Shown here piece after piece: positions 51,464-60,207 of a stretch of DNA of 64,000 nucleotides. The position numbers were made by a program, and so were the translations under genes. Position 1 is the first letter of the stretch. The number at the start of each line of letters is the position of its first letter. The notes beneath the pieces are model-generated. The model was not told the DNA's origin, searched no databases, and saw only the letters and a program-made list of their open reading frames with translations. The DNA is from Thermoplasmata archaeon. GTDB lineage: Archaea; Thermoplasmatota; Thermoplasmata; RBG-16-68-12. The DNA lies in contig DASWDU010000016.1 of NCBI GenBank assembly GCA_036395115.1, positions 23,015 through 87,014 of the forward strand, written 5' to 3'.

Positions 51464-53488
51464 ATGCGGCCAATCTTCCCCGTCCGAACCGTCATCTACT
51501 GCTTGGCAGCGGCGGCGCTTCTGATGTCGATTCCTTTTGCTTGGATCGCGCTCTCAACAGCACCCGGGCTCCGGTACACAATCGACCCATCTGGTTACAA
51601 CGATTCCGTCCGCATTGCTCCGATTTCCCAGATGTGGATTCCTCGGATTGCCACGGGGCCCCCTCCAGAGAATCTCAGAACAGTCTTCGTCCTGGGCCTG
51701 AACGCGACGCACAACATGGGGAACACCTCGTGCGTCCGTCCGGCGAACGCGTCGTGCGCCCCACTCGTGGTCATCCGATCTTTTGATGGTGGAAAGTCAT
51801 TCCAGACGCTTGAGATCAATAAGACCAACCTACCGGGATGGAGCGTTGAGACAGTTGTGCTTCCCGATGGCACCTTGGTTATGGCATCGTGGGGACCCTG
51901 GATCCTCGTCTCGACGGATAGCGGGGCGACATGGAATGTGACTGCGGCGTTGGGAGACGCCGCTTCTCCAACGTCCCTCGCCCGCGATCCCGTTACGGGC
52001 ACGCTCTATGCCGTATGGGCTCCTTACACGGTATGGGAAATTGTAGAGGGGCCGATCCTCATGAGCGCGTCGCACGACGGAGGATCGCACTGGTCCACTC
52101 CGGTAGAAATCCTGCCCGCCACCCCGGGCGGGTTGTACCCGGAAGTAACGGCGTACAACAACCAGGTGGTGGTTGCACTGAGTTACAATGTTGTGCCAAA
52201 GTACATCGCCGCAATCATCTCTCACGATGGCGGAGCGAGCTGGTCGAACGCCACGAACCTGTCGGCGGCGGACGTCGGTTATCAAATGCCGTCTGTCGCC
52301 GTGTCGTCCCAAGGAATCTTCGCGGTGACTTGGAGCCAACTCGGGGGGATTGTCGTCTCGGTTTCGCGAGACAACGGTTGGACCTGGGGCTCGCCTATCG
52401 TCGTCGCGCCAGTTCCTGGCGGGGGCTTCGGTCATTCCGCGGTCTTTGACGACCTAGGGCGTCTGTACATCGCGTGGACGACGCCGGCTGCCTATTCCAC
52501 GAACGCGACTCTCTACGTCGCCGTCTCCAATCGATCCCTGGACCGCTTCAACGCGTCGACGTTCTCGATCAGCTTCCACTCCCCTCTTCCGACGGGCGTC
52601 TGGTATCAAGAGAATCTCGCCGCAGCCGGAGACCAGAACGTCTTCCTTGCTTGGGAGTCGGGCGATCCATCGACACCCGATGCTCCCGGGAACGGCATCT
52701 TTGTCCGATCCGTGACCGGCGCGATCCGAGGCGAAATTGCCATCAAGGGCACTCTCCCCGCACGCTCTCTAACGGTGGAATTGCGGGACCTCGCGACCGG
52801 GGCAACAGTGCGAGAGACGACCTGGGACGGCACCCCAGTAGTCTTTGCAGGGCTGGCTCCGGATAATTATGGCCTCGTGCTGCAGGCGGGCAACTCGTCA
52901 ACCGGTTATGGCCAGCTTCCGGTGCAGGCTTGGGGCCTTACGAATTTCACAATCGATGTAGGTCCTCCCTCACCTTCTCCCGCGCTTCCGTTGGTTTCGG
53001 TCGCGGCCACCGTCGCCGGCATCTTCCTGTTCGGGGCTGTCCTATCTGCGATCCAGTACACTCGTTTAGCCAAGGAAAAAGTGCTTCAGAAGAAAGTGCG
53101 TGCCCTGATTTACGAGTACGTCCGGGACAATCCGGGGTCGTCCTTCTCGGTGATCCGGAACGCCGTCGGCCTCGAAAATGGCGTGGCGACTTACCACCTT
53201 GCGGTCTTGGAAAACCAAGGACTGGTCCGGTCCAAGGTCCATCGGCGGCATCGTTGGTACTACCCGGACGGGGACGCGTCACTATGGAAGGATGTGCCTC
53301 TGAGCGCGTTGCAGCGGTCAATCTTGGGAGCCGTCCAGGGGTCTCCCGGAGCTGGGGTGCGGGAGATCGCCCGGTTGACGGGGCACCGCGCGTCCTCGGT
53401 TGCGTACACCCTCCAAGGCCTCGTCCGCGAGGGGATTCTACGCCAAGAACGCCTCCGCCGCTACGTTCGCTACTTTCCGACCGAGTAA
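51464..53488 (+). CDS. Membrane-spanning one-component regulator: extracellular sialidase-like propeller plus cytoplasmic winged helices
   Basis: A 674-residue protein with an N-terminal membrane segment (about 8-30), a large extracytoplasmic part with Asp-box motifs of the sialidase/BNR type (STDSGATW, SHDGGSHW, SHDGGASW, SRDNGWTW) and many NXS/T sites, a second membrane segment (about 506-530), and two cytoplasmic winged helices (about 545-605, VRALIYEYVRDNPG..; 612-674, LSALQRSILGAVQ..). So the outside half could bind a ligand, for example a glycan, and the inside half bind DNA, with no phosphorelay. I do not know a named family with this exact layout. ATG 51464 follows a weak TATA box. 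Confidence 0.8.
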   Translation: MRPIFPVRTVIYCLAAAALLMSIPFAWIALSTAPGLRYTIDPSGYNDSVRIAPISQMWIPRIATGPPPENLRTVFVLGLNATHNMGNTSCVRPANASCAPLVVIRSFDGGKSFQTLEINKTNLPGWSVETVVLPDGTLVMASWGPWILVSTDSGATWNVTAALGDAASPTSLARDPVTGTLYAVWAPYTVWEIVEGPILMSASHDGGSHWSTPVEILPATPGGLYPEVTAYNNQVVVALSYNVVPKYIAAIISHDGGASWSNATNLSAADVGYQMPSVAVSSQGIFAVTWSQLGGIVVSVSRDNGWTWGSPIVVAPVPGGGFGHSAVFDDLGRLYIAWTTPAAYSTNATLYVAVSNRSLDRFNASTFSISFHSPLPTGVWYQENLAAAGDQNVFLAWESGDPSTPDAPGNGIFVRSVTGAIRGEIAIKGTLPARSLTVELRDLATGATVRETTWDGTPVVFAGLAPDNYGLVLQAGNSSTGYGQLPVQAWGLTNFTIDVGPPSPSPALPLVSVAATVAGIFLFGAVLSAIQYTRLAKEKVLQKKVRALIYEYVRDNPGSSFSVIRNAVGLENGVATYHLAVLENQGLVRSKVHRRHRWYYPDGDASLWKDVPLSALQRSILGAVQGSPGAGVREIARLTGHRASSVAYTLQGLVREGILRQERLRRYVRYFPTE

Positions 53489-53594
53489 CCCCGGTTTGGG
53501 CTGGTGTGCGACAGCGCGTGAGCGGCATCCGGAGCTTGAGACCGTCTAAGTCGGGCGTGTCCCACTGCAAGAACTGGCCGCGCGGCCACTAAGC

Positions 53595-53605
53595 GTATTT
53601 AAAGG
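53595..53605 (+). promoter_or_regulatory. Strong TATA box without an obvious gene
   Basis: GTATTTAAAGG is one of the best boxes of the window. It predicts a start near 53628, where only a 9-codon frame (ATG 53623) and a structured stretch follow. Confidence 0.6.
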
Positions 53606-53622
53606 ACGTCCAGTGCCCGTCA

Positions 53623-53720
53623 CATGGAGGAGATGTCGGCAAGTCCAAACTAGCCGACGTGCCCGGCGGTCGAACCGTCGCCGTTGATAAAAGGGTTCCT
53701 CACATCTTGGTTAGCGGGAG
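53623..53720 (+). ncRNA. Candidate small structured RNA
   Basis: Past the strong TATA box are two hairpins: GTCGGC/GCCGAC (53635-53640 with 53653-53658) and CGGCG/CGCCG (53664-53668 with 53679-53683). The only start, ATG 53623, meets a stop after nine codons. A small RNA is inferred; the 3' end is unknown and set near the end of the gcvH gene. A leaderless microprotein or a promoter for antisense reading of gcvH are alternatives. Confidence 0.35.
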
Positions 53721-53725
53721 GCAAG

Positions 53726-54109
53726 TCACTCGCCGATGTGCCCGCGGTACGTCGCGGCGTCCATCAGCGAGTTCGCCTGCGACGGCCCCGCGGCCTCGAG
53801 GACGACCATCCAGCCCTCCCCGTACGGGTCCTTGTTCACGAGCTCCGGCTTGTCCGCAAGGGCCTGGTTCACGTCGATGACCTTGCCACTGATCGGCGCG
53901 AAGATCTCGCTCACGGCCTTCACGGACTCGACCGTGCCGAGGGGGTCCCCCTGTTTGATCGCTTTCCCGACCGGAGGCAACTCGACGTAGACCACATCCG
54001 TCAGCTGGTCCTGCGCGTAGTCGGTGATGCCGACGCGGGCGCGGTTCCCTTCGAATCTCGCCCACTCGTGGTCCTTCGTGTAGCGAAGCGTCTCCGGGAC
54101 GTTGGACAA
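53726..54109 (-). CDS. gcvH: Glycine cleavage system H protein
   Basis: A 127-residue lipoyl carrier that shuttles the aminomethyl group in glycine cleavage and can donate lipoate or octanoate to other enzymes. It has the lipoylation site Lys in GTVESVKAVSEIFAP (near residue 64) and the typical DHEWARFEGNRARVGITDYAQD start and NKDPYGEGWMV end. It starts with TTG 54109. No other gcv gene is in the window, so the rest of the complex is elsewhere or H acts alone in lipoate handling. Confidence 0.94.
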   Translation of the reverse strand: MSNVPETLRYTKDHEWARFEGNRARVGITDYAQDQLTDVVYVELPPVGKAIKQGDPLGTVESVKAVSEIFAPISGKVIDVNQALADKPELVNKDPYGEGWMVVLEAAGPSQANSLMDAATYRGHIGE

Positions 54110-54167
54110 ATCGAACCCCGCCGGACCGCCTCGATGCGGCCGTGCGGATATGAGGGTTTCGAAGGGT

Positions 54168-54356
54168 TCAGCGGCCTTTCCAGTTCGCGCCCCACGCCTG
54201 GTGGACGAAAATCTCCTGGCTGTGGATCTTGTGAATGCGGTGCGCGACGAGGAGGAGGACGAAGAGCGCGATCCCGCCGACCGTTAGGAGGAGGTACACA
54301 GGATTGTGCACGATCGTGTCGAGGAACGCTCCGACCGAACCGACAAGGTCAGCCAT
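54168..54356 (-). CDS. Small single-span membrane protein
   Basis: A 62-residue protein with a short head, one membrane span (about 22-43, YLLLTVGGIALFVLLLVA) and a His/Lys-rich tail (HRIHKIHSQEIFVHQAW). No family is known to me. ATG 54356 is inside the end of the upstream methyltransferase gene (8-nt overlap), so translation is coupled to it. The tail could bind metal or heme. Confidence 0.6.
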   Translation of the reverse strand: MADLVGSVGAFLDTIVHNPVYLLLTVGGIALFVLLLVAHRIHKIHSQEIFVHQAWGANWKGR

Positions 54357-55008
54357 GTTTCGTCGCCACCGCAAAATCGTTCCCAGAGGCCCGGAAAAAC
54401 CTTTCTCCGTGAAGCCGGGATTCGATAATTAATCGCTCGAGCTCGCCCTCGGAGAAGAGATGATAGAACCGCGGCACCTCGGTGCCGTCGGGAAGGTGCC
54501 ACGGGACTTCGACGTCATCGTCCTCGGATCGCACGCCAACGACGTCGCGCAAGTACGGATTGTCTCTCGCCCAGACGCTGACGAACGCGCGTCCGGAAGG
54601 GCGCAACACGCGACGCACCTCCGCGAGGGACGCGAGGCGATCGTCGCGCGACGGGAGGTGATGGAGGACTGCAACGCACAGTGCCGCGTCGAAGGTCGAA
54701 TCCCGAACGGGCAAGGAGGTCGCGTCTCCGACGACCCACTCCACGGGATCGCGAATCCTCGATGCCGGAGCGTCGCGGCCGATCGCGAGCAACGGCCGAC
54801 AGAGATCGACGCCGACGACCCGATGGCCCGCGCGGGCCGCCGGCTTCGCATGCCGACCGTGGCCGCATCCGACGTCGAGGATCGCCGACCTTGCGGGCAG
54901 CGTCGCGATGAACTCGAGGACCTCCGGCCAGGGACGCGTCCGAGATGACGCGTAGGACGACGCGATCCGATCGTAGGTGTCGCGCACGGACGCCTTCGAA
55001 CGGCGCAT
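54349..55008 (-). CDS. Class I SAM-dependent methyltransferase, Trm9/ABH8-like
   Basis: A 219-residue methyltransferase: the start SVRDTYDRIASSYASSRTRPWPEVLEFI, motif I AILDVGCGHGRHAKPAARAG, the acidic VVGVDLC, and FDAALCVAVLHHLPSRDDRLASLAEVRRVLRPSG. The N-terminal 'YDRIA..Y..tR..pWPeV' pattern and the FHLFSEGELERLI end are like those of Trm9, which methylates tRNA wobble uridine side chains. Target is inferred by resemblance only. It sits with other tRNA/NAD genes on the strand. Confidence 0.82.
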   Translation of the reverse strand: MRRSKASVRDTYDRIASSYASSRTRPWPEVLEFIATLPARSAILDVGCGHGRHAKPAARAGHRVVGVDLCRPLLAIGRDAPASRIRDPVEWVVGDATSLPVRDSTFDAALCVAVLHHLPSRDDRLASLAEVRRVLRPSGRAFVSVWARDNPYLRDVVGVRSEDDDVEVPWHLPDGTEVPRFYHLFSEGELERLIIESRLHGERFFRASGNDFAVATKHG

Positions 55009-55045
55009 CGACCGAAAGGGAAAGCCCCGCGAAATAAAGGCTCGC

Positions 55046-56251
55046 TCAGGATTCGAGCGACGCCCGCTGCGTCTCCCGCACCGCGCGCTCGCGAATTTCG
55101 GCGAGGGCCGGCAGCGAGGCCGTCGTGCGCCCGCGGTCCAGGTACTGGACGTACGCCGACGCCATCTTCGAGCCGCAAACGGGGCACGTCTTCGCGGCGA
55201 CTTCGTACGTGCCGTCTTTCGGACAACGCTGGAGGTCTTTCCGACCGCCGAACTTCCCGCGCTTTGCGCTCGGCGTGCCGTCGACCTGGACGATGTCCAT
55301 CGCGAAGTCGATCGTCGGCGCGTTGCTCAGGCTCGTGCCCACGCCGAATCCGTCCACGCCTGCCTCGAGCAAGGCAGGGATCGATTTCTCGTCGACCGAC
55401 CCGGAGACGAAGATCTTGACGTCCTCGTGGCCGCGCAGGTCGAGCTCCCAACGGACCTCGCGGACGATCGCCGCGAAGTTCCCCCGCCGCGACGCCGGCG
55501 TGTCGAGCCGCACGCCCGCAAGATCGGGGATCGCCTCGACGGCCATGAGCGCCTCCGTCTTCTCGTCGTAGTACGTGTCGACGAGGGCGATGCGGGGGAT
55601 TTTCGCCTCGAGGTACTTGTGGACCGCTGCGAACGCCTCCCGCGGACCGCCCATCACGATGACGAGGGCGTGGGGCATCGTTCCCACCGCGGGCGCGCCG
55701 AGGAGATCGGCGCCGAGGGGCGTCGTGATCGCATCAAGACCGCCGACCGTCACGGACCGCTCGATCAGCGGCGCGATCCCCGGATGCATGCGGCGCACGC
55801 CGAAGGAGAGGACTTGCTTGCCATCCGCGAGCTTTCGGATGCGCGCGGCCTTCGTCGCGATGCCGCTCGCCTGGCAGATCATCCCGAGGACCGGCGTCTC
55901 GTACATCGCCCAGTCGCCGTACGCTCCCTCGACGATCATCACCGGGGCCGGAATGCCCCGTGGCGTCTTCGCCGGGAAGACGCTTCCCTCCGGGAGCGCC
56001 CAGAGGCTGACCGCCTTGCCTTCGAGGAGATGCACGACCTCCTCGAGGCTGCAGAAGATCCCCCACGGCCATCCGTTCGGCAAGGCGCCCGTCGTCACTT
56101 CCGCGACGACGTTCACCCGGTCCCGGCCCGCTTTCTTCAGGATGTCGAGGGTCCGCACGAAGTAGATGTCCGTCGTCCGGCCCGCTCGAATCTCGTCCGC
56201 CGTGGCGATGTAGAAGTCACGGCCGGACGCGGGCTTGGGCATCGGTCCCAT
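55046..56251 (-). CDS. pncB: Nicotinate phosphoribosyltransferase
   Basis: Joins nicotinate and PRPP to give nicotinate mononucleotide in the NAD salvage pathway. The 401-residue protein is of the archaeal type: ATADEIRAGRTTDIYFVRTL near the start, SFGVRRMHPGIAPLIERS, and the PRPP-binding VSGSVDEKSIPALLEAGVDGFGVGT, followed by a C-terminal zinc ribbon (CPKDGTYEVAAKTCPVCGSKM, about 343-363). The zinc ribbon is common in archaeal NAPRTases. It is 5 nt downstream of the M20 peptidase gene in the same operon. Confidence 0.93.
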   Translation of the reverse strand: MGPMPKPASGRDFYIATADEIRAGRTTDIYFVRTLDILKKAGRDRVNVVAEVTTGALPNGWPWGIFCSLEEVVHLLEGKAVSLWALPEGSVFPAKTPRGIPAPVMIVEGAYGDWAMYETPVLGMICQASGIATKAARIRKLADGKQVLSFGVRRMHPGIAPLIERSVTVGGLDAITTPLGADLLGAPAVGTMPHALVIVMGGPREAFAAVHKYLEAKIPRIALVDTYYDEKTEALMAVEAIPDLAGVRLDTPASRRGNFAAIVREVRWELDLRGHEDVKIFVSGSVDEKSIPALLEAGVDGFGVGTSLSNAPTIDFAMDIVQVDGTPSAKRGKFGGRKDLQRCPKDGTYEVAAKTCPVCGSKMASAYVQYLDRGRTTASLPALAEIRERAVRETQRASLES

Positions 56252-56256
56252 CGCGG

Positions 56257-57345
56257 CTACTTTCTGTGCGTATTAGAGCCTTTGGTCGTCGCCCTCATCC
56301 TTGCTCCGTAGGCGGCGAGAATCTCCGCGGCGCGCACGACGTCCGCCAGAGCGACGCGTTCGTCGGGGACGTGGATCCGTTCCGTTTCGCCCGGGCCAAA
56401 GACGGCGCACCGAGGGTTCTCTTGTCCGTAATAGGCCATCTCCGTGCCGTATGTGACAGCGGCGACCTCCGTCCCGGCGAGATCTCGCAGGAGTCGCACG
56501 TGCCCGGCGTCCGTCGGCACCGCGAAGGCGGGAACCTCGTGGAACAACTCGAGGGACACGTCCTCCTTCGCCGTCGCGAAGGCGTCGCGGAGGAGCACCT
56601 CGACGTCGTCCTTCGTCATCCCCGGAGGATACCGGCAGTCGAGGTCCGCGCTACACGCGTCCGCGACGACGTTCGCTTTCGTGCCGCCGTGGATCGCGCC
56701 CACGCTGACGGTCACCTCGGTGTGAACGTCCTTCGGTCGGCCGTACCGCTCGAGTTGGAGCAGCACCCGGGCCATCCGGTGGATCGCGTTGTCCCCGAGA
56801 TGCGGCATGCTCCCGTGCGCGCCCCGCCCTCTCGTGGTCGCGCGGAACCAGAGGAGTCCTTTCTCGGACGTGATGACCCGCAACGCCGACGGCTCCGCGA
56901 CAACGACCGCGGCGGCGGTCTTGACTTCCTCGGACGACGCGAGCTTCATCGCCCCGTTCATTGTCGTCTCCTCGTCGGTCGTGAAGACGAGGGAGAAAGG
57001 GACGTTCTCGTCCAACAGGGCGCGGGCGGCGGCCAACGCCGCGGCGCATCCCGCTTTCATGTCTGCGGTCCCCCGGCCGTAGAGGAAATCGCCTTCCCAG
57101 CTTCCCGGGGCGTGCGTCCAACCGGATCCCATCGGCACGGTGTCGAGGTGGCCGTTCAGGAGGACCCCGCCCGATCCCGAAGATGCGACGACCGCATGGA
57201 TGTCCGGATGGACGACCGGGCGGAGGCCGAGGTCCTCGATCGCCGCCTCGGCGGCCTTCAGGATCGGCGACATGTCCGACTCCGGGGTCGAGGGGATCCG
57301 CACGAACTCCTCGAGGGTCGAGCGGGCGTACTCGCGGACGTTCAT
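56257..57345 (-). CDS. M20-family metallopeptidase (ArgE/DapE/ACY1)
   Basis: A 362-residue dizinc enzyme. It has NGHLDTVPMGSGWTHAPGSWEGDFLYGRGTADMKAG (ligands His and Asp), the catalytic Glu-Glu in TTDEETTMNGA, and the dimerisation/lid domain with GRGAHGSMPHLGDNAIHRM. The final metal His is near the C-terminus (GETERIHVPDERV). Substrates of the group are N-acyl amino acids or succinyl-diaminopimelate; which applies here is open. It overlaps trmY by 4 nt and is followed by pncB. Confidence 0.9.
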   Translation of the reverse strand: MNVREYARSTLEEFVRIPSTPESDMSPILKAAEAAIEDLGLRPVVHPDIHAVVASSGSGGVLLNGHLDTVPMGSGWTHAPGSWEGDFLYGRGTADMKAGCAAALAAARALLDENVPFSLVFTTDEETTMNGAMKLASSEEVKTAAAVVVAEPSALRVITSEKGLLWFRATTRGRGAHGSMPHLGDNAIHRMARVLLQLERYGRPKDVHTEVTVSVGAIHGGTKANVVADACSADLDCRYPPGMTKDDVEVLLRDAFATAKEDVSLELFHEVPAFAVPTDAGHVRLLRDLAGTEVAAVTYGTEMAYYGQENPRCAVFGPGETERIHVPDERVALADVVRAAEILAAYGARMRATTKGSNTHRK

Positions 57346-57923
57346 GCGTTCCTCCGGTCGAGCTCGTTGTGGACGATTGCGATCGCCTGGTCCGCGTGGA
57401 GGGGGAGGGGCCCTACGTTCACGACGAGGGCTCCTCGCTCCCGGACAATGCGTTTCTCGTCCGCCGAGAGGTCCTGGTTATCCGAGAGGAGGAACGTCGC
57501 GTCCGTCGGGAGGTCCGTCTTGCGGATGTCCGTGCCGTCCTCCCGCAACTCGACGAACGTCGGGCCCAGACGGTCGAGGGAATCCTCGAGCGTCGCGCGC
57601 GACGCGAGCACGCCGGGTGCCACCTCTCGTTCCACGCGAGACGGGTTCGCGAGCGCCGCGCGGACGAGCGCGGCGTTGCTGCGGATGTCCGGCTGGTAGC
57701 TGCGGAGCCGGTGTCCGATCAGCCGGACGAGCCGCGGCGGATCCGGAGGGCCTAGGAGCAGGAGCGCGGCCTCCGCCTCCCGACGGATGCCGTGGGCGAG
57801 GAGGAGGGCCGCGTTGGCTGCATGGAGGAGAATGTCCATCCGTCCGGCGGTTCCCGCCAGGTCGTCCAGGGAGAACGTGGGCGAGGTCGACGCTCGATGC
57901 CCCACAATCAGGAACCGCCGCAC
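57342..57923 (-). CDS. trmY: tRNA (pseudouridine-54-N1)-methyltransferase TrmY
   Basis: Makes N1-methylpseudouridine at position 54 of archaeal tRNAs. The 193-residue SPOUT-fold protein has the DUF358 signature start RRFLIVGHRASTSPTFSLDDLAGTAGRMD, LLAHGIRREAEAALLLLG, and the C-terminal knot ATFLLSDNQDLSADEKRIV..VNVGPLPLHADQAI. GTG 57923 is the start. It heads the operon trmY - M20 peptidase - pncB. Confidence 0.94.
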   Translation of the reverse strand: MRRFLIVGHRASTSPTFSLDDLAGTAGRMDILLHAANAALLLAHGIRREAEAALLLLGPPDPPRLVRLIGHRLRSYQPDIRSNAALVRAALANPSRVEREVAPGVLASRATLEDSLDRLGPTFVELREDGTDIRKTDLPTDATFLLSDNQDLSADEKRIVRERGALVVNVGPLPLHADQAIAIVHNELDRRNA

Positions 57924-57943
57924 TCCCGAGCGATTATTCCCAA

Positions 57944-57953
57944 GGGCTTAAGG
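57944..57953 (-). promoter_or_regulatory. TATA box of the trmY operon
   Basis: The minus strand reads CCTTAAGCCC, 21-30 nt before GTG 57923, so the transcript is nearly leaderless. Confidence 0.55.
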
Positions 57954-58001
57954 CCTCCGCGCAGGAAAATCCCGGCCAGGGGTACGGCCCGGCACGAATA
58001 C

Positions 58002-58014
58002 TTGACAAAGTCAA
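58002..58014. promoter_or_regulatory. Palindromic operator candidate of the MarR-GNAT gene
   Basis: TTGAC-AAA-GTCAA is a perfect inverted repeat, directly upstream of the TATA box (58015-58024) of the gene at 58052. Placement beside the BRE/TATA suits control of the same gene by its MarR domain. Confidence 0.55.
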
Positions 58015-58024
58015 CTAATTATAC
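58015..58024 (+). promoter_or_regulatory. TATA box of the MarR-GNAT gene
   Basis: CTAATTATAC lies 28-37 nt before ATG 58052. Confidence 0.6.
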
Positions 58025-58051
58025 GATCGCGCCAATTCCCACCCGAACGAA

Positions 58052-58981
58052 ATGGTCGCGAGAAGCGTCCGTCAGCGGGTGGCCGAAACGCGCGGGTTCA
58101 ATCGGTTCTACACGAAACAAATCGGCGTCCTGCAGGAAGCGTTCCTGCGGAGCCCGTTCTCCCTTACGGAGGCTCGCGTGGTCTACGAACTCGCGCAGCA
58201 TGACGAGACGACGGCGACGGAACTCCGATCTGAACTAGGCATCGACGCGGGCTACCTGAGCCGGATCCTGAAACAATTCCAGGCTCGCGGCCTCCTCCGG
58301 ACCAGGCGGTCCCGGACGGACGGGCGCCAGGTCCGGCTCGCCCTCTCGGAGCAGGGACGGGACGCGTTCACCATGCTGAACGAACGATCCGACGAGGAGA
58401 TCGGCGCGATGCTGGGCCGGCTGTCGGCCGCCGAGCAAACGCGCCTCCTCCGGGCGATGCGCACGATCACAGGCCTCTTGGACGCGCCGCGGGGACGGAA
58501 GCCCGCGCTGCTGCTCCGACGGCCGAGGCCGGGGGACATGGGCTGGGTCGTCCACCGCCACGGCGCGCTGTATTGGGAGGAGTACGGGTGGGACGCACGG
58601 TTCGAGGCGCTCGTCGCGAGCATCGTCGCCGAGTTCGTCCAGCGCTTCGACCCGAAGCGGGAACGGTGCTGGATCGCCGAGCTCGGCGGCGAGATCGTCG
58701 GCTGCGTGTTCCTCGTCAAGAAGACCGCCACGGTCGCGAAGTTGCGACTCCTCCTCGTCGAGCCGAGGGCGCGCGGCTTCGGCATCGGAAACCGGCTCGT
58801 GAACGAATGCATCCGCTTCGCGCGGCGCGCGGGCTACCGGAAAGTTACCTTGTGGACGAACGACGTGCTGGTGGCGGCTCGACACATCTACGAGCGCGCC
58901 GGGTTCCGCCTCGTCGACGAGGAGCGCCATCGGAGCTATGGCAAGGACCTCGTCGGCCAAACGAGGGAGCTGACCCTGTGA
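58052..58981 (+). CDS. MarR-type regulator fused to a GNAT acetyltransferase
   Basis: A 309-residue fusion. Residues 1-145 are a MarR winged helix (FSLTEARVVYELAQHDETTATELRSELGIDAGYLSRILKQFQARGLL, wing RRSRTDGRQVRLALSEQG). Residues 150-309 are a GNAT domain with motif A LRLLLVEPRARGFGIGNRLVNECI and motif B HIYERAGFRLVDEERHRSYG. MarR-GNAT fusions are common in bacteria and known in archaea; the acetyl acceptor is unknown. A palindrome and TATA box precede it, so autoregulation is likely. Confidence 0.92.
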   Translation: MVARSVRQRVAETRGFNRFYTKQIGVLQEAFLRSPFSLTEARVVYELAQHDETTATELRSELGIDAGYLSRILKQFQARGLLRTRRSRTDGRQVRLALSEQGRDAFTMLNERSDEEIGAMLGRLSAAEQTRLLRAMRTITGLLDAPRGRKPALLLRRPRPGDMGWVVHRHGALYWEEYGWDARFEALVASIVAEFVQRFDPKRERCWIAELGGEIVGCVFLVKKTATVAKLRLLLVEPRARGFGIGNRLVNECIRFARRAGYRKVTLWTNDVLVAARHIYERAGFRLVDEERHRSYGKDLVGQTRELTL

Positions 58982-58994
58982 TGGCAGAGCGCGG

Positions 58995-60071
58995 TCATTC
59001 GGATCGCGCCGACTTCACGGCGTCGACGAGCGCCTTCCGGTGGAACGGGACGAGCGGAGTCGCCGGCGCGTCCTCCAAGCGCACCCACCGGGCCTCCACG
59101 CCGCGGCGGATCGAACCGATCGCCGCACAGGAGTAGATCGCCCCGCGCCACCTCCGGTGCGAGAACGTGTGCGATACCGGCGCGAACCTCGAATCGACGC
59201 GGACCCGGAGTCCGGCCTGGTCCCGGATCAGCGCTCGGAGCGCCCGTCGTTCGTCCATCGCCCCGGGCATCTCCCCGCCCGGCAGCGCCCACAGCCCGGC
59301 GAGCAGTCCCTTCTCCGGGCGACGGACGAGGAGGACGCGGTCCCTGCGACGCACGAGGCCGAACACGACCGGAACCGTCCGGGGCGGTCGGGGAGCGCCC
59401 GACACGGGGAGCTCCCGCTCCTCGCCCGCAAGCCGCGCGAGGCAGAGGATTTCGACGGGACACCGGTCGCACGCGGGCGACGTGGGCGTGCAGACGGTCG
59501 CGCCGAGTTCCATCATCGCCTGGTTGAACGCCCCGGGCCGTTCAGGCGGGACGAGCTGGGATGCGATCTCGGCGATCCTCCGCCGGGCGACCGCCTTCGA
59601 CACGTCCTCCCGGATCCGGAAGAGCCGGGCGATTACGCGCGTTACGTTCCCGTCGATCGCGGCGACCGGGATCCCGAAGGCGATGCTCGCGATCGCGCCG
59701 GCCGTGTACGGTCCGATTCCCGGCAGCGATTCGAGCTCCTCGACCGATCGCGGGATCTGTCCGCGGTGACGCTCCACGATTGAGCGAGCGGCGGCGTGCA
59801 GGTTCCGCGCGCGGCCGTAGAAGCCCAGGCCCTCCCACACCCTGAGGACATCGTCGAGGGACGCGGCCGCGAGTTCCTGCACGGTCGGGAAGCGCGCGAG
59901 GAACCGCTCGTAGTACGGAGTCCCCGAGACGATGCGCGTCCGCTGCAGGAGGTATTCGGCCACGAGGATCCGATACGGGTCCCGCGTGCGCCGCCACGGG
60001 AGGTCCCGCCGGTTCGCGTCATACCACGATAGGAGGCGCCTCCGGACCTCGGGCACGGAGGGCTCACCCAT
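58995..60071 (-). CDS. mutY: A/G-specific adenine DNA glycosylase
   Basis: Removes adenine paired with 8-oxoguanine. The 358-residue protein has the catalytic Glu39 (AEYLLQRT), the helix-hairpin-helix LPGIGPYTAGAI with Asp140 (AIDGNVTRV), a [4Fe-4S] cluster at Cys194, Cys201, Cys204 and Cys210 (C-X6-C-X2-C-X5-C), and a C-terminal Nudix-like domain (about 225-358) that reads 8-oxoG, as in full-length bacterial MutY. The gene for the 8-oxoG glycosylase lies just upstream on the same strand, 136 nt away. Confidence 0.94.
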   Translation of the reverse strand: MGEPSVPEVRRRLLSWYDANRRDLPWRRTRDPYRILVAEYLLQRTRIVSGTPYYERFLARFPTVQELAAASLDDVLRVWEGLGFYGRARNLHAAARSIVERHRGQIPRSVEELESLPGIGPYTAGAIASIAFGIPVAAIDGNVTRVIARLFRIREDVSKAVARRRIAEIASQLVPPERPGAFNQAMMELGATVCTPTSPACDRCPVEILCLARLAGEERELPVSGAPRPPRTVPVVFGLVRRRDRVLLVRRPEKGLLAGLWALPGGEMPGAMDERRALRALIRDQAGLRVRVDSRFAPVSHTFSHRRWRGAIYSCAAIGSIRRGVEARWVRLEDAPATPLVPFHRKALVDAVKSARSE

Positions 60072-60207
60072 CCGCCGGGCGATGCGGCGGCGGATACATC
60101 AGTGATTCGGGCCAAGAGCCGGGTCCACCGGGCGGCGTCGCGTTAACCTTAAACAAGGTTGACTTTGAGCGGACCAGGCGCTCGCCGGGCCGGTCCCCCC
60201 GACCCCC

